DNA of 22,195 bases from an uncultured Clostridia bacterium (GTDB lineage Bacteria > Bacillota > Clostridia > TANB77 > CAG-508), in contig CALXPX010000005.1 of NCBI GenBank assembly GCA_944390305.1, positions 1-22,195 of the forward strand, given 5' to 3'. The position numbers were made by a program, and so were the translations under genes. Below are positions 1 through 6,057 of the stretch, one piece after another; the first letter of the stretch is position 1; each line of letters opens with the position of its first letter. The notes below the pieces were generated by a model that was not told the DNA's origin, ran no database searches, and saw only the letters and a list, made by a program, of their open reading frames with translations.

Positions 1-70
1 GGACTTGAACCCCCACACCATTGGTACTGGTTCCTAAGACCAGCGCGTCTGCCAATTCCGCCACATCCGC
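1..70 (-). tRNA. tRNA-Leu(UAG), 3' end cut by window edge
   Basis: Read on the minus strand this begins GCGGATG (acceptor 5' strand), followed by a D-arm, an anticodon stem CTGGT/ACCAG enclosing the loop CTTAGGA (anticodon TAG, decoding CUA leucine codons), a long class II variable arm and a T-arm with GGTTCAAGTCC. The 3' acceptor strand lies beyond base 1. The long variable arm and anticodon make leucine identity secure. It is transcribed away from the 59-residue protein gene, from its own promoter. Confidence 0.95.
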
Positions 71-90
71 ATTTGTTGTGAACAATAAAT

Positions 91-119
91 ATGATACACT
101 TTTTTAATTAACTTGTCAA
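91..119 (-). promoter_or_regulatory. Sigma-A promoter for tRNA-Leu(UAG)
   Basis: On the minus strand, TTGACA (114-119) is followed after 17 bases by TATCAT (91-96). Transcription would start near 84, about 14 bases before the tRNA. The perfect -35 and exact spacing make this a good call. Confidence 0.75.
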
Positions 120-137
120 GATATTTATATAAATTAC

Positions 138-166
138 TTGAAAATTTTTACGTTTTCATGTATTAT
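138..166 (+). promoter_or_regulatory. Sigma-A promoter for the 59-aa gene and rlmD
   Basis: TTGAAA (138-143), 17 bases, then TATTAT (161-166), ending 22 bases before the start codon at 189. It diverges from the tRNA promoter. It probably drives the small gene and the methyltransferase together, because no terminator separates them. Confidence 0.6.
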
Positions 167-188
167 ATAAGATAGAGGTGAATGAAAA

Positions 189-368
189 ATGAGACAAAAA
201 TTTTTAAGAGATTTAGGGATTGATTTAGATGGCACAACAGATGATTTATTGCAACAATTTGACCTAAATGGTTTTATGGATGAGATATCAGATAATAGAC
301 TAAAAGAAGAAGACAAAAAAATAGAAGAATTATCTAAAAAAATAAAAGAAGAGGAAGAAAATAAATAA
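189..368 (+). CDS. Small acidic/charged protein, 59 aa, unknown function
   Basis: A 59-residue ORF starting at ATG 189, preceded by AGAGGTG (174-180) at 8-base spacing and by a plausible promoter. The protein starts MRQKFLRDLGIDL. Residues 1-35 are mixed and could form a short helical domain; residues 37-59 are almost purely Lys/Glu and look like a charged helix or coiled coil. There is no signal peptide, membrane segment or cysteine motif. It ends 8 bases before the next start, so it is probably co-transcribed and translationally close to the RlmD-type gene. I do not recognise a family. Ribosome-binding site, promoter and the tight junction are the reasons to believe it is real. Confidence 0.7.
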   Translation: MRQKFLRDLGIDLDGTTDDLLQQFDLNGFMDEISDNRLKEEDKKIEELSKKIKEEEENK

Positions 369-376
369 AAATAAAC

Positions 377-1711
377 ATGGAAATAAATATAAAAAAGAAT
401 GAAGAATATATAGTAGATATAATAGATTATGGAGCAAATGGAGAAGGTATAGCAAAAATAAATGGCTATACCATTTTTGTAATTGGAGCATTAAAAGGAG
501 AAAAATGCAAAATACATATTCTTAAAGTACTTTCATCTCATGCTTTTGCAAAAGTAATAGAAATAATTGAAAAATCTAAATATAGAGTAGATACTGATTG
601 TAAAACTTATCCACAGTGCGGAGGTTGTGATTTAAGACATATTGAATATGAAGAAACATTAAGAATAAAAAAGGAAAAAGTACAAAATTTAGTTAATAAA
701 ATGTTAAAAACAAAAGTTACCATAGAAAATACTATTGGTATGGAAAAACCTATGTTTTATAGGAATAAAGCAATATTTCCAGTAAATAATAAAAAAGAAA
801 TCGGTTTTTTTGCTAAAAGAAGCCATAATATTGTACCTATTTGTGAATGTAAGATACAAACTAAGATATCTCAAGAAATTGCTAAATTCATTTTAGAAAA
901 ATGGAAAGATAGTATTTATGATGAAAAAACAGGTAAAGGTTTACTTCGCAATATTATGATAAGAGAAGGATTTAAAACTCATGAAATTATGTGTGTATTA
1001 GTCATAAATAGTGATAGAAAAATAAATATAGATTTTGAAGAAATAATACAAAAATTTCCTATGATAAAAACAATCGTTCTTAATTTAAATAATAAAAATA
1101 CAAATGTTGTATTAGGAAAAGAAAACATAGTAGTTTTCGGAAATGGATATATAGAAGATAAATTAGAGGAATATACTTTTAAAATATCTCCAAATTCGTT
1201 TTATCAAGTAAATCCTATTCAAACTGAAAAAATGTACAAAGAAGCTGTAAAAGAAGCTAAATTAAAAAAGACAGATATATTATGTGATTTATATTGTGGA
1301 ATAGGAACCATAGGAATATTTGCATCAAAATATGTAAAAAAAGTATATGGAATTGAAATTATAGAAGATGCAATAAATGACGCAAAAGAAAATGCTAGAA
1401 TAAATAAAATTGATAATATTGAATTTATATTAGGTGATGTAGAATATTCTTTTTCAAAATTAATAAATAGTAATATAATTCCTAATGTAGTAATTGTAGA
1501 TCCTCCAAGAAAGGGACTGGATAATAAAACAATAGATAACATTAATAAATTAAAACTAGAAAGGATTGTATATGTTAGCTGTAATCCTTCAACATTAGTA
1601 AGAGATTTGCAAATGTTAGAAGATACATATAAAATAGAGAAAATAATACCAATAGATAATTTTTGCTATAGTACTCATGTAGAAAGTATAGCTGTTTTAA
1701 ATATAAAATAA
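377..1711 (+). CDS. rlmD: 23S rRNA (uracil-5-)-methyltransferase, RlmD/RumA family
   Basis: A 444-aa class I SAM-dependent enzyme that forms m5U in 23S rRNA; U747/U1939 would be typical targets, and which one is not decidable here. Residues 6-63 are a TRAM RNA-binding domain (DYGANGEGIAKING). An iron-sulfur motif follows: C75, C81, C84 (CGGCDLRH), with C159 as probable fourth ligand. The SAM-binding loop is DLYCGIGTIG (304-313), the catalytic-domain motif DPPRKGLD is at 375-382, the nucleophilic Cys is C402 in VSCNPSTLVRD, and the general-base Glu is E436 in THVES. All key residues are present and the length is normal for the family. The ribosome-binding site is weak, so translation may be coupled to the upstream small gene. 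Some family members modify tRNA U54 instead; the Fe-S motif favours the rRNA type. Confidence 0.93.
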   Translation: MEINIKKNEEYIVDIIDYGANGEGIAKINGYTIFVIGALKGEKCKIHILKVLSSHAFAKVIEIIEKSKYRVDTDCKTYPQCGGCDLRHIEYEETLRIKKEKVQNLVNKMLKTKVTIENTIGMEKPMFYRNKAIFPVNNKKEIGFFAKRSHNIVPICECKIQTKISQEIAKFILEKWKDSIYDEKTGKGLLRNIMIREGFKTHEIMCVLVINSDRKINIDFEEIIQKFPMIKTIVLNLNNKNTNVVLGKENIVVFGNGYIEDKLEEYTFKISPNSFYQVNPIQTEKMYKEAVKEAKLKKTDILCDLYCGIGTIGIFASKYVKKVYGIEIIEDAINDAKENARINKIDNIEFILGDVEYSFSKLINSNIIPNVVIVDPPRKGLDNKTIDNINKLKLERIVYVSCNPSTLVRDLQMLEDTYKIEKIIPIDNFCYSTHVESIAVLNIK

Positions 1712-1726
1712 ATATCACAAATATAA

Positions 1727-1775
1727 TGAATAAGCCATATAATAACCATAAGAGGGGGATTATATGGCTTATTCA
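1727..1775 (+). promoter_or_regulatory. Perfect 17-bp hairpin holding the cwlJ start codon; SD in loop
   Basis: Bases 1727-1743 are exactly complementary to 1759-1775, with a 15-base loop (1744-1758). The loop carries the Shine-Dalgarno AGAGGGGG (1751-1758), and the start codon ATG (1764-1766) with codons 2-4 lies in the 3' arm. There is no following T-run, so it is not a normal intrinsic terminator. It begins 15 bases after the rlmD stop. It probably controls initiation of the spore hydrolase or marks an mRNA processing end; which one is inference. Confidence 0.75.
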
Positions 1776-2211
1776 GATAGAGAACTATTGGCGAGAATTA
1801 TACAATGTGAGGCACGGTGGAGAAGGAGACATTGGAATGAGAGCAGTAGCTTCAGTTATAATGAATAGAGTAAATGTTTCAGAAGGTGAATATGCAAGAG
1901 TTTCACAAGGTGGAAGTATAAGAAATATTATTTACCAACAAGGTCAATTTGATTGTGTACGAGAAAGTATTAATGGAAAACCAAATTTACAAAATATATA
2001 TAATATGAATCCAACAGATGTAGAATATAGCATTGCAGATTGGGCAATTGCTGGAAATAAAATATCAGAAGCAGGAGAATGTTTGTGGTATATGAATCCT
2101 TTTAGACCAAATTGCCCTGGCACGTTTCCGTATAATGGTTCAGGAACTTTTCATACAAGAATAGTACAGCATTGTTTTTTTAGACCAACTGAAATGTATT
2201 CTTCAACATAA
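1764..2211 (+). CDS. cwlJ: CwlJ/SleB-type spore cortex hydrolase, reading frame interrupted (+1)
   Basis: A cell-wall hydrolase of the SleB/CwlJ family, which degrades spore cortex at germination. The ATG at 1764 has the strong SD AGAGGGGG 5 bases upstream and encodes MAYSDRELLARIIQCEA, the expected family N-terminus with catalytic Glu16. That frame then meets CGG at 1815 and stops near 1868. The rest of the domain (GGEGDIGMRAVASVIMNRV through the C-terminal GTFHTRIVQHCFFRPTEMY) is in the +1 frame from 1816 to 2211. Skipping base C1815 gives a 148-aa protein, close to Bacillus CwlJ length. The open frame extends upstream to an ATG at 1726, but its N-terminus does not resemble the family and it lacks an SD. 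No signal peptide is present, as in CwlJ. Its neighbour gerQ supports CwlJ over SleB. Whether this is a mutation, an assembly error or programmed shifting is open. Confidence 0.8.
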
Positions 2212-2259
2212 AAAGCTATATATTTTAACCAGATATAAATAATAAGGAGGACTTAATAA

Positions 2260-2595
2260 ATGGATGATATGCAAAATACAGATGTAGTACTTAATAATCC
2301 TAATAATAATATGCCAGAGGTGCTTACAAATCCAATTTATACACCTGCTTTTTTACGCAAGCAAATTGGAAAATTGATGAGAGTGGAGTTTTTAATAGGA
2401 ACTAATAACATGACAGATAGAATAGGTATTTTGGAGGAAGTAGGTGCTAGTTATATTTTGCTTAGGTCATTTGAAAATGATAGTTTGGTATATTGCGATA
2501 TATATTCTATAAAATTTATAACAATATCTGCTTATAGTAATTTAGTTCCGCTAGTTTCACCAAATAATAATAGATATATGACAAATAGGTATTAA
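2260..2595 (+). CDS. gerQ: GerQ-like spore coat protein
   Basis: A 111-aa protein with an Asn-rich, low-complexity N-terminus (residues 1-27) and a compact domain at about 30-90, with FLRKQIGKLMRVEF followed by GILEEVGASYILLRS and CDIYSIKFITI. This pattern (a lysine-containing helix, then two beta hairpins ending in a Y-S-I-K-F-I-T strand) matches the spore coat protein GerQ family. In Bacillus subtilis gerQ lies directly after cwlJ, and GerQ is needed for CwlJ to localise to the spore coat; the same order is seen here. AAGGAGG (2244-2250) lies 9 bases before the ATG, and a hairpin terminator follows. Sequence similarity alone is moderate, and gene order carries much of the call. Gln residues typical for transglutaminase cross-linking are sparse (Q5, Q35). 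Confidence 0.72.
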   Translation: MDDMQNTDVVLNNPNNNMPEVLTNPIYTPAFLRKQIGKLMRVEFLIGTNNMTDRIGILEEVGASYILLRSFENDSLVYCDIYSIKFITISAYSNLVPLVSPNNNRYMTNRY

Positions 2596-2615
2596 AAATA
2601 TTAAGATAATAATAA

Positions 2616-2648
2616 ATAAAAGTCTTGTGTATTGCATAGGACTTTTAT
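2616..2648 (+). terminator. Intrinsic terminator after gerQ
   Basis: ATAAAAGTC (2616-2624) pairs with GACTTTTAT (2640-2648), extended inward by a T-G and a T-A pair; the loop is about 11 bases. It closes the rlmD-cwlJ-gerQ unit. Confidence 0.7.
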
Positions 2649-2738
2649 AATAAAAAAACTCTTTTCAAATACCTTCAAAATATGTTAAAATTATAAGAAA
2701 GGTAAAAGGTATAATTATTATGCCTTTTGTGAAAATAT

Positions 2739-3284
2739 ATGATAGAAAAATTATTTAAAATAACAAATTCTGAAAATTTAATTATAGTAAATAATGGATT
2801 TTTATCATTATATAATTACAAAAGTAAATATAAATTATTGAAAACTAAGGCATTTATAGGAAAAAATGGTTTGACAATAAAAAAGAAAGAAGGAGATGGA
2901 AAAACTCCTAAAGGAATATTTAAACTAGGAATAGCTTTTGGAATGCATGATATAAAAATTGATAAAAGTATGAAATATATAAAGATCAACAAAAATTTAT
3001 ATTGGATAGATGATGTAAACTCAAAATACTATAATAAATTAGTAGATATAACAAAAGTAGAAAAAGATTGGAATACGGCAGAACATTTAATAGAATATAA
3101 AAATCAATATGAGTATGGGATAGAAATAAATACAAATAAAGAAAATATTCCTGGAAAAGGTAGTGCTATATTTTTACATTGTACTACAGGAAAACCAACA
3201 ATGGGATGTGTAGCAATAGAAAAAGAAAAAATGATAGAATTATTAGAAAAAATAAATTCAAAAACAGTAATTTTAATAGGTTAA
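2739..3284 (+). CDS. YkuD-type L,D-transpeptidase domain protein
   Basis: A 181-aa protein. GDGKTPKGIFKLGIAFG (52-68) is the typical substrate-side signature of the YkuD/YafK fold. FLHCTTGKPTMGCVAI (145-160) holds the catalytic His147 and nucleophilic Cys157, equivalent to the H...(S/T)xGC motif. Such enzymes make or remodel 3-3 peptidoglycan cross-links outside the membrane. Unexpectedly, no signal peptide or membrane anchor is visible: residues 1-25 are KLFKITNSENLIIV-like, and an in-frame stop lies just upstream (2730-2732). The start has no SD, whereas an ATG at 2720 in another frame does (a 12-codon ORF to 2758). The true N-terminus is therefore uncertain. It heads the operon that continues into the RNA methyltransferases. 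Domain call firm; cellular location unknown. Confidence 0.8.
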   Translation: MIEKLFKITNSENLIIVNNGFLSLYNYKSKYKLLKTKAFIGKNGLTIKKKEGDGKTPKGIFKLGIAFGMHDIKIDKSMKYIKINKNLYWIDDVNSKYYNKLVDITKVEKDWNTAEHLIEYKNQYEYGIEINTNKENIPGKGSAIFLHCTTGKPTMGCVAIEKEKMIELLEKINSKTVILIG

Positions 3285-3302
3285 ATTAGAAAGGTAATAA
3301 TT

Positions 3303-4250
3303 ATGGAATTAAAAAATATAATGCAAGCGAAAAATAAACTACCATTAGATTTTATAAATGAAATATATAATATTTTTAATTCAAGAGTAGCAGATAAGAT
3401 TTTAAGTGGAATGACAGAAAAAAGAATGACTACTTTAAGGGTAAATACTCTTAAGTATAATATTAAAAATTTAATGAAAAATCTAGAAGATAATAACATA
3501 CAATATGAACAAGTTTCTTGGTATGGTGATTCATTAATTATAAAAAATGCTAGTGAAAAAGAATTGCAACAATTAGATATTTATAAAAATGGATACATAT
3601 ACATTCAAAGCTTATCAAGTATGATACCACCAATAATATTGAATCCAAAAGAGGGTGAAAAAGTACTTGATTTGACAGCAGCTCCAGGGAGCAAAACAAC
3701 TGAATTAGCAGCTATTATGAATAATAATGGATATATTTTAGCTAATGAAATAGATAAAATAAGAGTAGATAGATTAAAATATAATATAAATCTGCAAGGG
3801 GCACATATAGCTAAAGTAGAAAATAAAAATGGAGTAATTATAGGAGATGAATATCCCGAATTTTTTGATAAAATTTTATTAGATACTCCGTGTAGCGGAG
3901 AAGGTAGATTTTTAGTAGATGATGTAAAAACATATAAAAATTGGTCTACCTATCAAGTAGAAGAATTAACTAAATTGCAAAAGAAATTATTTGAGAGTGC
4001 TGTAAAATCTTTAAAACCAGGTGGAAATATGGTATATTCAACTTGTACTTTAAATAAAAAGGAAAATGAAGAAATATTAAATTGGGCTATAGAAAGATTA
4101 GGAATAGAAATAACTAATATAGATATAAAGATTGATAATAGTATAAAAGGAATTACAAAAGGTTATAATGAACAACTAAAAAATGCAATAAGAATATTAC
4201 CTGATAAATACCAAGAAGGATTTTTTGTAGCTAAAATATTAAAAAAATAG
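3303..4250 (+). CDS. RsmB/NOP-family RNA cytosine-5 methyltransferase
   Basis: A 315-aa SAM-dependent RNA m5C methyltransferase. The N-terminal RNA-binding part has the family signature RMTTLRVNTLK (41-51) and YIQSLSSMIPP (100-110). The catalytic domain shows motif I DLTAAPGSKT (123-132), an acidic SAM-ribose loop NEID (148-151), motif IV DTPCSGEGRF (194-203, Cys197 the release cysteine) and motif VI YSTCTLNKKENE (245-256, nucleophile Cys248). Compared with RsmF/YebU it lacks the C-terminal PUA-like extension, giving the short form common in Clostridia. The target (16S rRNA or tRNA) cannot be told from sequence. It sits 18 bases after the YkuD gene and 5 bases before the Rsm22 homologue, which strongly suggests one operon and a shared role in ribosome maturation. 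Confidence 0.9.
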   Translation: MELKNIMQAKNKLPLDFINEIYNIFNSRVADKILSGMTEKRMTTLRVNTLKYNIKNLMKNLEDNNIQYEQVSWYGDSLIIKNASEKELQQLDIYKNGYIYIQSLSSMIPPIILNPKEGEKVLDLTAAPGSKTTELAAIMNNNGYILANEIDKIRVDRLKYNINLQGAHIAKVENKNGVIIGDEYPEFFDKILLDTPCSGEGRFLVDDVKTYKNWSTYQVEELTKLQKKLFESAVKSLKPGGNMVYSTCTLNKKENEEILNWAIERLGIEITNIDIKIDNSIKGITKGYNEQLKNAIRILPDKYQEGFFVAKILKK

Positions 4251-4255
4251 GAGAA

Positions 4256-5206
4256 ATGATGGAACTACCTAAATTACTAGAAGATGCAATAAATGAACAA
4301 ATAAAAAACATAAGCATTTCTGAATTAAAATCAAGTGCGAATGCTATAAGTAATAGATATATGAATGAAAAAAGAACGGGAAAGACGTTATTGAATAAGG
4401 AAGTAGAAGCCTTAGCCTATGCAGTAATTAGAATGCCAGCAACTTATGCAGCGGATATGATGACATTAAAGTATACATTTAATACAGCTAATTGTAAAAT
4501 AGATACTGTAATAGATGTTGGATCTGGAACAGGAGCTATGGCTTGGGCAATTTCTAATACTATGAAAGTTAAAAACATTAATTGCTTAGATAGAGAAAAT
4601 GTAATGAGTAATCTTGCTAAGTGTTTGATGAAAAATACACTTACAAATGTTTCCTGGGAAAATATAGATATTCTAAAAGAAGATATAAAAGATACCTATG
4701 ATTTAGTTACAGCAAGTTATGTTTTAAATGAACTTTCAAAAGAGGATAGAATCAAAGTAATAGATAAATTATATAAAACAACTAATAAAATTTTACTAAT
4801 TGTAGAGCCTGGAACTATGGAAGGTTTTGAAATAATAAAAAAGGCTAAAGAGTATGCAATAGACAAAGGAGCATATATAATAGCTCCTTGCACTAATCAA
4901 GACAAATGTAAATTACCAGAAAATGATTGGTGTCATGCAACTGTTAGAGTTCAAAGAAATAAAATGCATAAATATATGAAAAATGCTGTAGTACCATATG
5001 AAGATGAAAAATTTACATATATAGCTATATCAAAACAAGATTATGGAAATGCTAGTAAAAGGATATTAAGGCACCCTATAATTGAAAAAGGAAAAATTAC
5101 TTTAAAAATATGTAATTGTGGGAATATAGAAGAACTAATTGTAACTAAAAAGGATAAAGAAAAATTCAAACTAATAAAAAAGAAAAAATGCGGAGATGAA
5201 ATATAA
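4256..5206 (+). CDS. Rsm22/METTL17-family methyltransferase-like protein
   Basis: A 316-aa protein of the Rsm22 family (the eukaryotic member METTL17 is a mitochondrial small-subunit assembly factor). Recognisable blocks are YAVIRMPATYAADM (55-68), SAM-fold DVGSGTGAMAWAIS (87-100), YDLVTASYVLNEL (148-160), VEPGT (183-187) and a C-terminal cluster where C212, C218, C226 and C286 form the four-cysteine set that binds a [4Fe-4S] cluster in the family. KNAVVPYEDEKFTYIAIS and a KKCGDEI tail complete the match. ATG codons occur at 4256 and 4259; GGAG (4250-4253) is only 2 bases from the first and 5 from the second, so initiation at 4259 is more natural. Methyl-transfer activity is unproven for many members. 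It probably acts on the small ribosomal subunit. Confidence 0.85.
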   Translation: MMELPKLLEDAINEQIKNISISELKSSANAISNRYMNEKRTGKTLLNKEVEALAYAVIRMPATYAADMMTLKYTFNTANCKIDTVIDVGSGTGAMAWAISNTMKVKNINCLDRENVMSNLAKCLMKNTLTNVSWENIDILKEDIKDTYDLVTASYVLNELSKEDRIKVIDKLYKTTNKILLIVEPGTMEGFEIIKKAKEYAIDKGAYIIAPCTNQDKCKLPENDWCHATVRVQRNKMHKYMKNAVVPYEDEKFTYIAISKQDYGNASKRILRHPIIEKGKITLKICNCGNIEELIVTKKDKEKFKLIKKKKCGDEI

Positions 5207-5219
5207 GGAGGAAAATGTT

Positions 5220-5426
5220 ATGAAATGTCCTAATTGTGGAAGTACAAATATATCAAGTATAGTAAATACAAATACACATACAAAAGGATTTGATGGTGGA
5301 GATGCATGTTGTGGATATTTACTTTTTGGATGGCCAGGAATTTTATGTGGTCTATGTAATACAGGAGATACAACAACTACGACACATACAACACATATTT
5401 GCAATGATTGTGGGATGAGATTTTAA
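5220..5426 (+). CDS. Small split zinc-ribbon protein with hydrophobic insert
   Basis: A 68-aa protein starting at ATG 5220, chosen because AGGAGG (5206-5211) lies 8 bases upstream; the open frame extends back to 5196 but without SD support and inside the previous gene. CPNC (C3, C6) at the N-terminus and CNDC (C61, C64) at the C-terminus would bind one zinc. Between them is a Gly/Cys-rich hydrophobic stretch (residues 29-46, DACCGYLLFGWPGILCGLC) followed by a run of Thr with His. A zinc knuckle interrupted by a membrane-dipping segment resembles LITAF-like domains; the similarity is of layout, not close sequence. It overlaps the next gene by one base (TAATG). Function unknown; membrane association is inference. 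Confidence 0.75.
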   Translation: MKCPNCGSTNISSIVNTNTHTKGFDGGDACCGYLLFGWPGILCGLCNTGDTTTTTHTTHICNDCGMRF

Positions 5427-5791
5427 TGAAAAAACAAAATAAAATAAAAACTTGGGCATTTTTTATGAGATTAGGAAATAGATGTGGTTGCCATCAAAGG
5501 CCAGACAGAAGTTTTTTTATTGGAAAGTGGCAATTCCCTATTTGCGGTAGATGTACAGGAATTTTATTGGGGCAAATAATTGCGGTAATATTATATTCTT
5601 TAAAAATAAGAGTACCTACTCTTTTAGGATTTTTATTTTTAATCATAATGTTTATAGATTGGTTTATTCAATATAAAAAAATCAAAGAATCTACTAATAT
5701 AAGAAGATTAATAACTGGCACTTTAGCTGGAATTGCACAAATAAGTATAATTTTAAATTTTATATTATGGATTATAAATTTAATAAATTAG
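5426..5791 (+). CDS. DUF2085 family membrane protein
   Basis: A 121-aa protein from ATG 5426, which overlaps the previous stop as TAATG; the frame stays open to 5408 but that start lies inside the zinc-ribbon gene. Near the N-terminus, CGCHQRPDRSFF (20-31) and PICGRCTG (38-45) are the hallmark Cys/His motifs of DUF2085. Three hydrophobic segments follow at about 44-60, 63-82 and 96-119. Function is not established for this family; the paired cysteines could bind metal at the membrane face. Translational coupling with the zinc-ribbon gene suggests that the two act together or at least are made together. No SD stands out, consistent with coupling. Confidence 0.82.
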   Translation: MKKQNKIKTWAFFMRLGNRCGCHQRPDRSFFIGKWQFPICGRCTGILLGQIIAVILYSLKIRVPTLLGFLFLIIMFIDWFIQYKKIKESTNIRRLITGTLAGIAQISIILNFILWIINLIN

Positions 5792-5800
5792 ATTAAAAAG

Positions 5801-5819
5801 TCCATAATAAAATTATGGA
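5801..5819 (+). promoter_or_regulatory. Palindromic hairpin over the 5815 start codon
   Basis: TCCATAAT (5801-5808) and ATTATGGA (5812-5819) are exact complements around a 3-base loop. The 3' arm contains the ATG at 5815, and there is no SD before it. This could restrain initiation or be a 3'-end structure of the upstream mRNA; lacking a T-run it is a poor terminator. Confidence 0.45.
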
Positions 5820-6024
5820 TGAGGAAGAGATTATAAAAAAGTGGAAACAAGGCTATGGAAAAATGGCACTATCTATAATATATAAAAGAATATATAATCA
5901 AAACTTAAAAATGATGAAATTATATTCAAAAAATAAAACAAAGGAAAATTATATGTCAAGTTTGGATGCTTTAAAACATGTAGAGAAAGTAATATACAAT
6001 TATATAAAGCAAATGAGCCATTAA
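5815..6024 (+). CDS. Small basic protein, 69 aa, unknown
   Basis: A 69-residue, Lys/Tyr-rich, mostly helical protein (starts MDEEEIIKKWKQGYGKMAL) without signal peptide, cysteines or recognisable motif. It follows DUF2085 by 23 bases and precedes the cysteine synthase by 33 bases, on the same strand. No Shine-Dalgarno is visible before the ATG, and the start codon sits in a small palindrome, so either initiation is unusual or a later ATG (5863) is used. Codon use resembles its neighbours. Family not recognised; the uninterrupted frame and its fit in the operon are the main support. Confidence 0.5.
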   Translation: MDEEEIIKKWKQGYGKMALSIIYKRIYNQNLKMMKLYSKNKTKENYMSSLDALKHVEKVIYNYIKQMSH

Positions 6025-6057
6025 AAATATAATTACATAATAAAAAAGGGGGTTGTT

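Noticed and set aside
1219..1542. Minus-strand ORF of 107 codons inside rlmD
   Set aside because: It is a shadow of a well-supported gene, with hydrophobic composition typical of the reverse complement of A/T-rich coding DNA, and no SD.
1726..1763. ATG at 1726 as start of the cwlJ-like gene
   Set aside because: No SD, it lies at the foot of the hairpin, and the encoded N-terminus does not resemble the family; the 1764 start in the other frame does.
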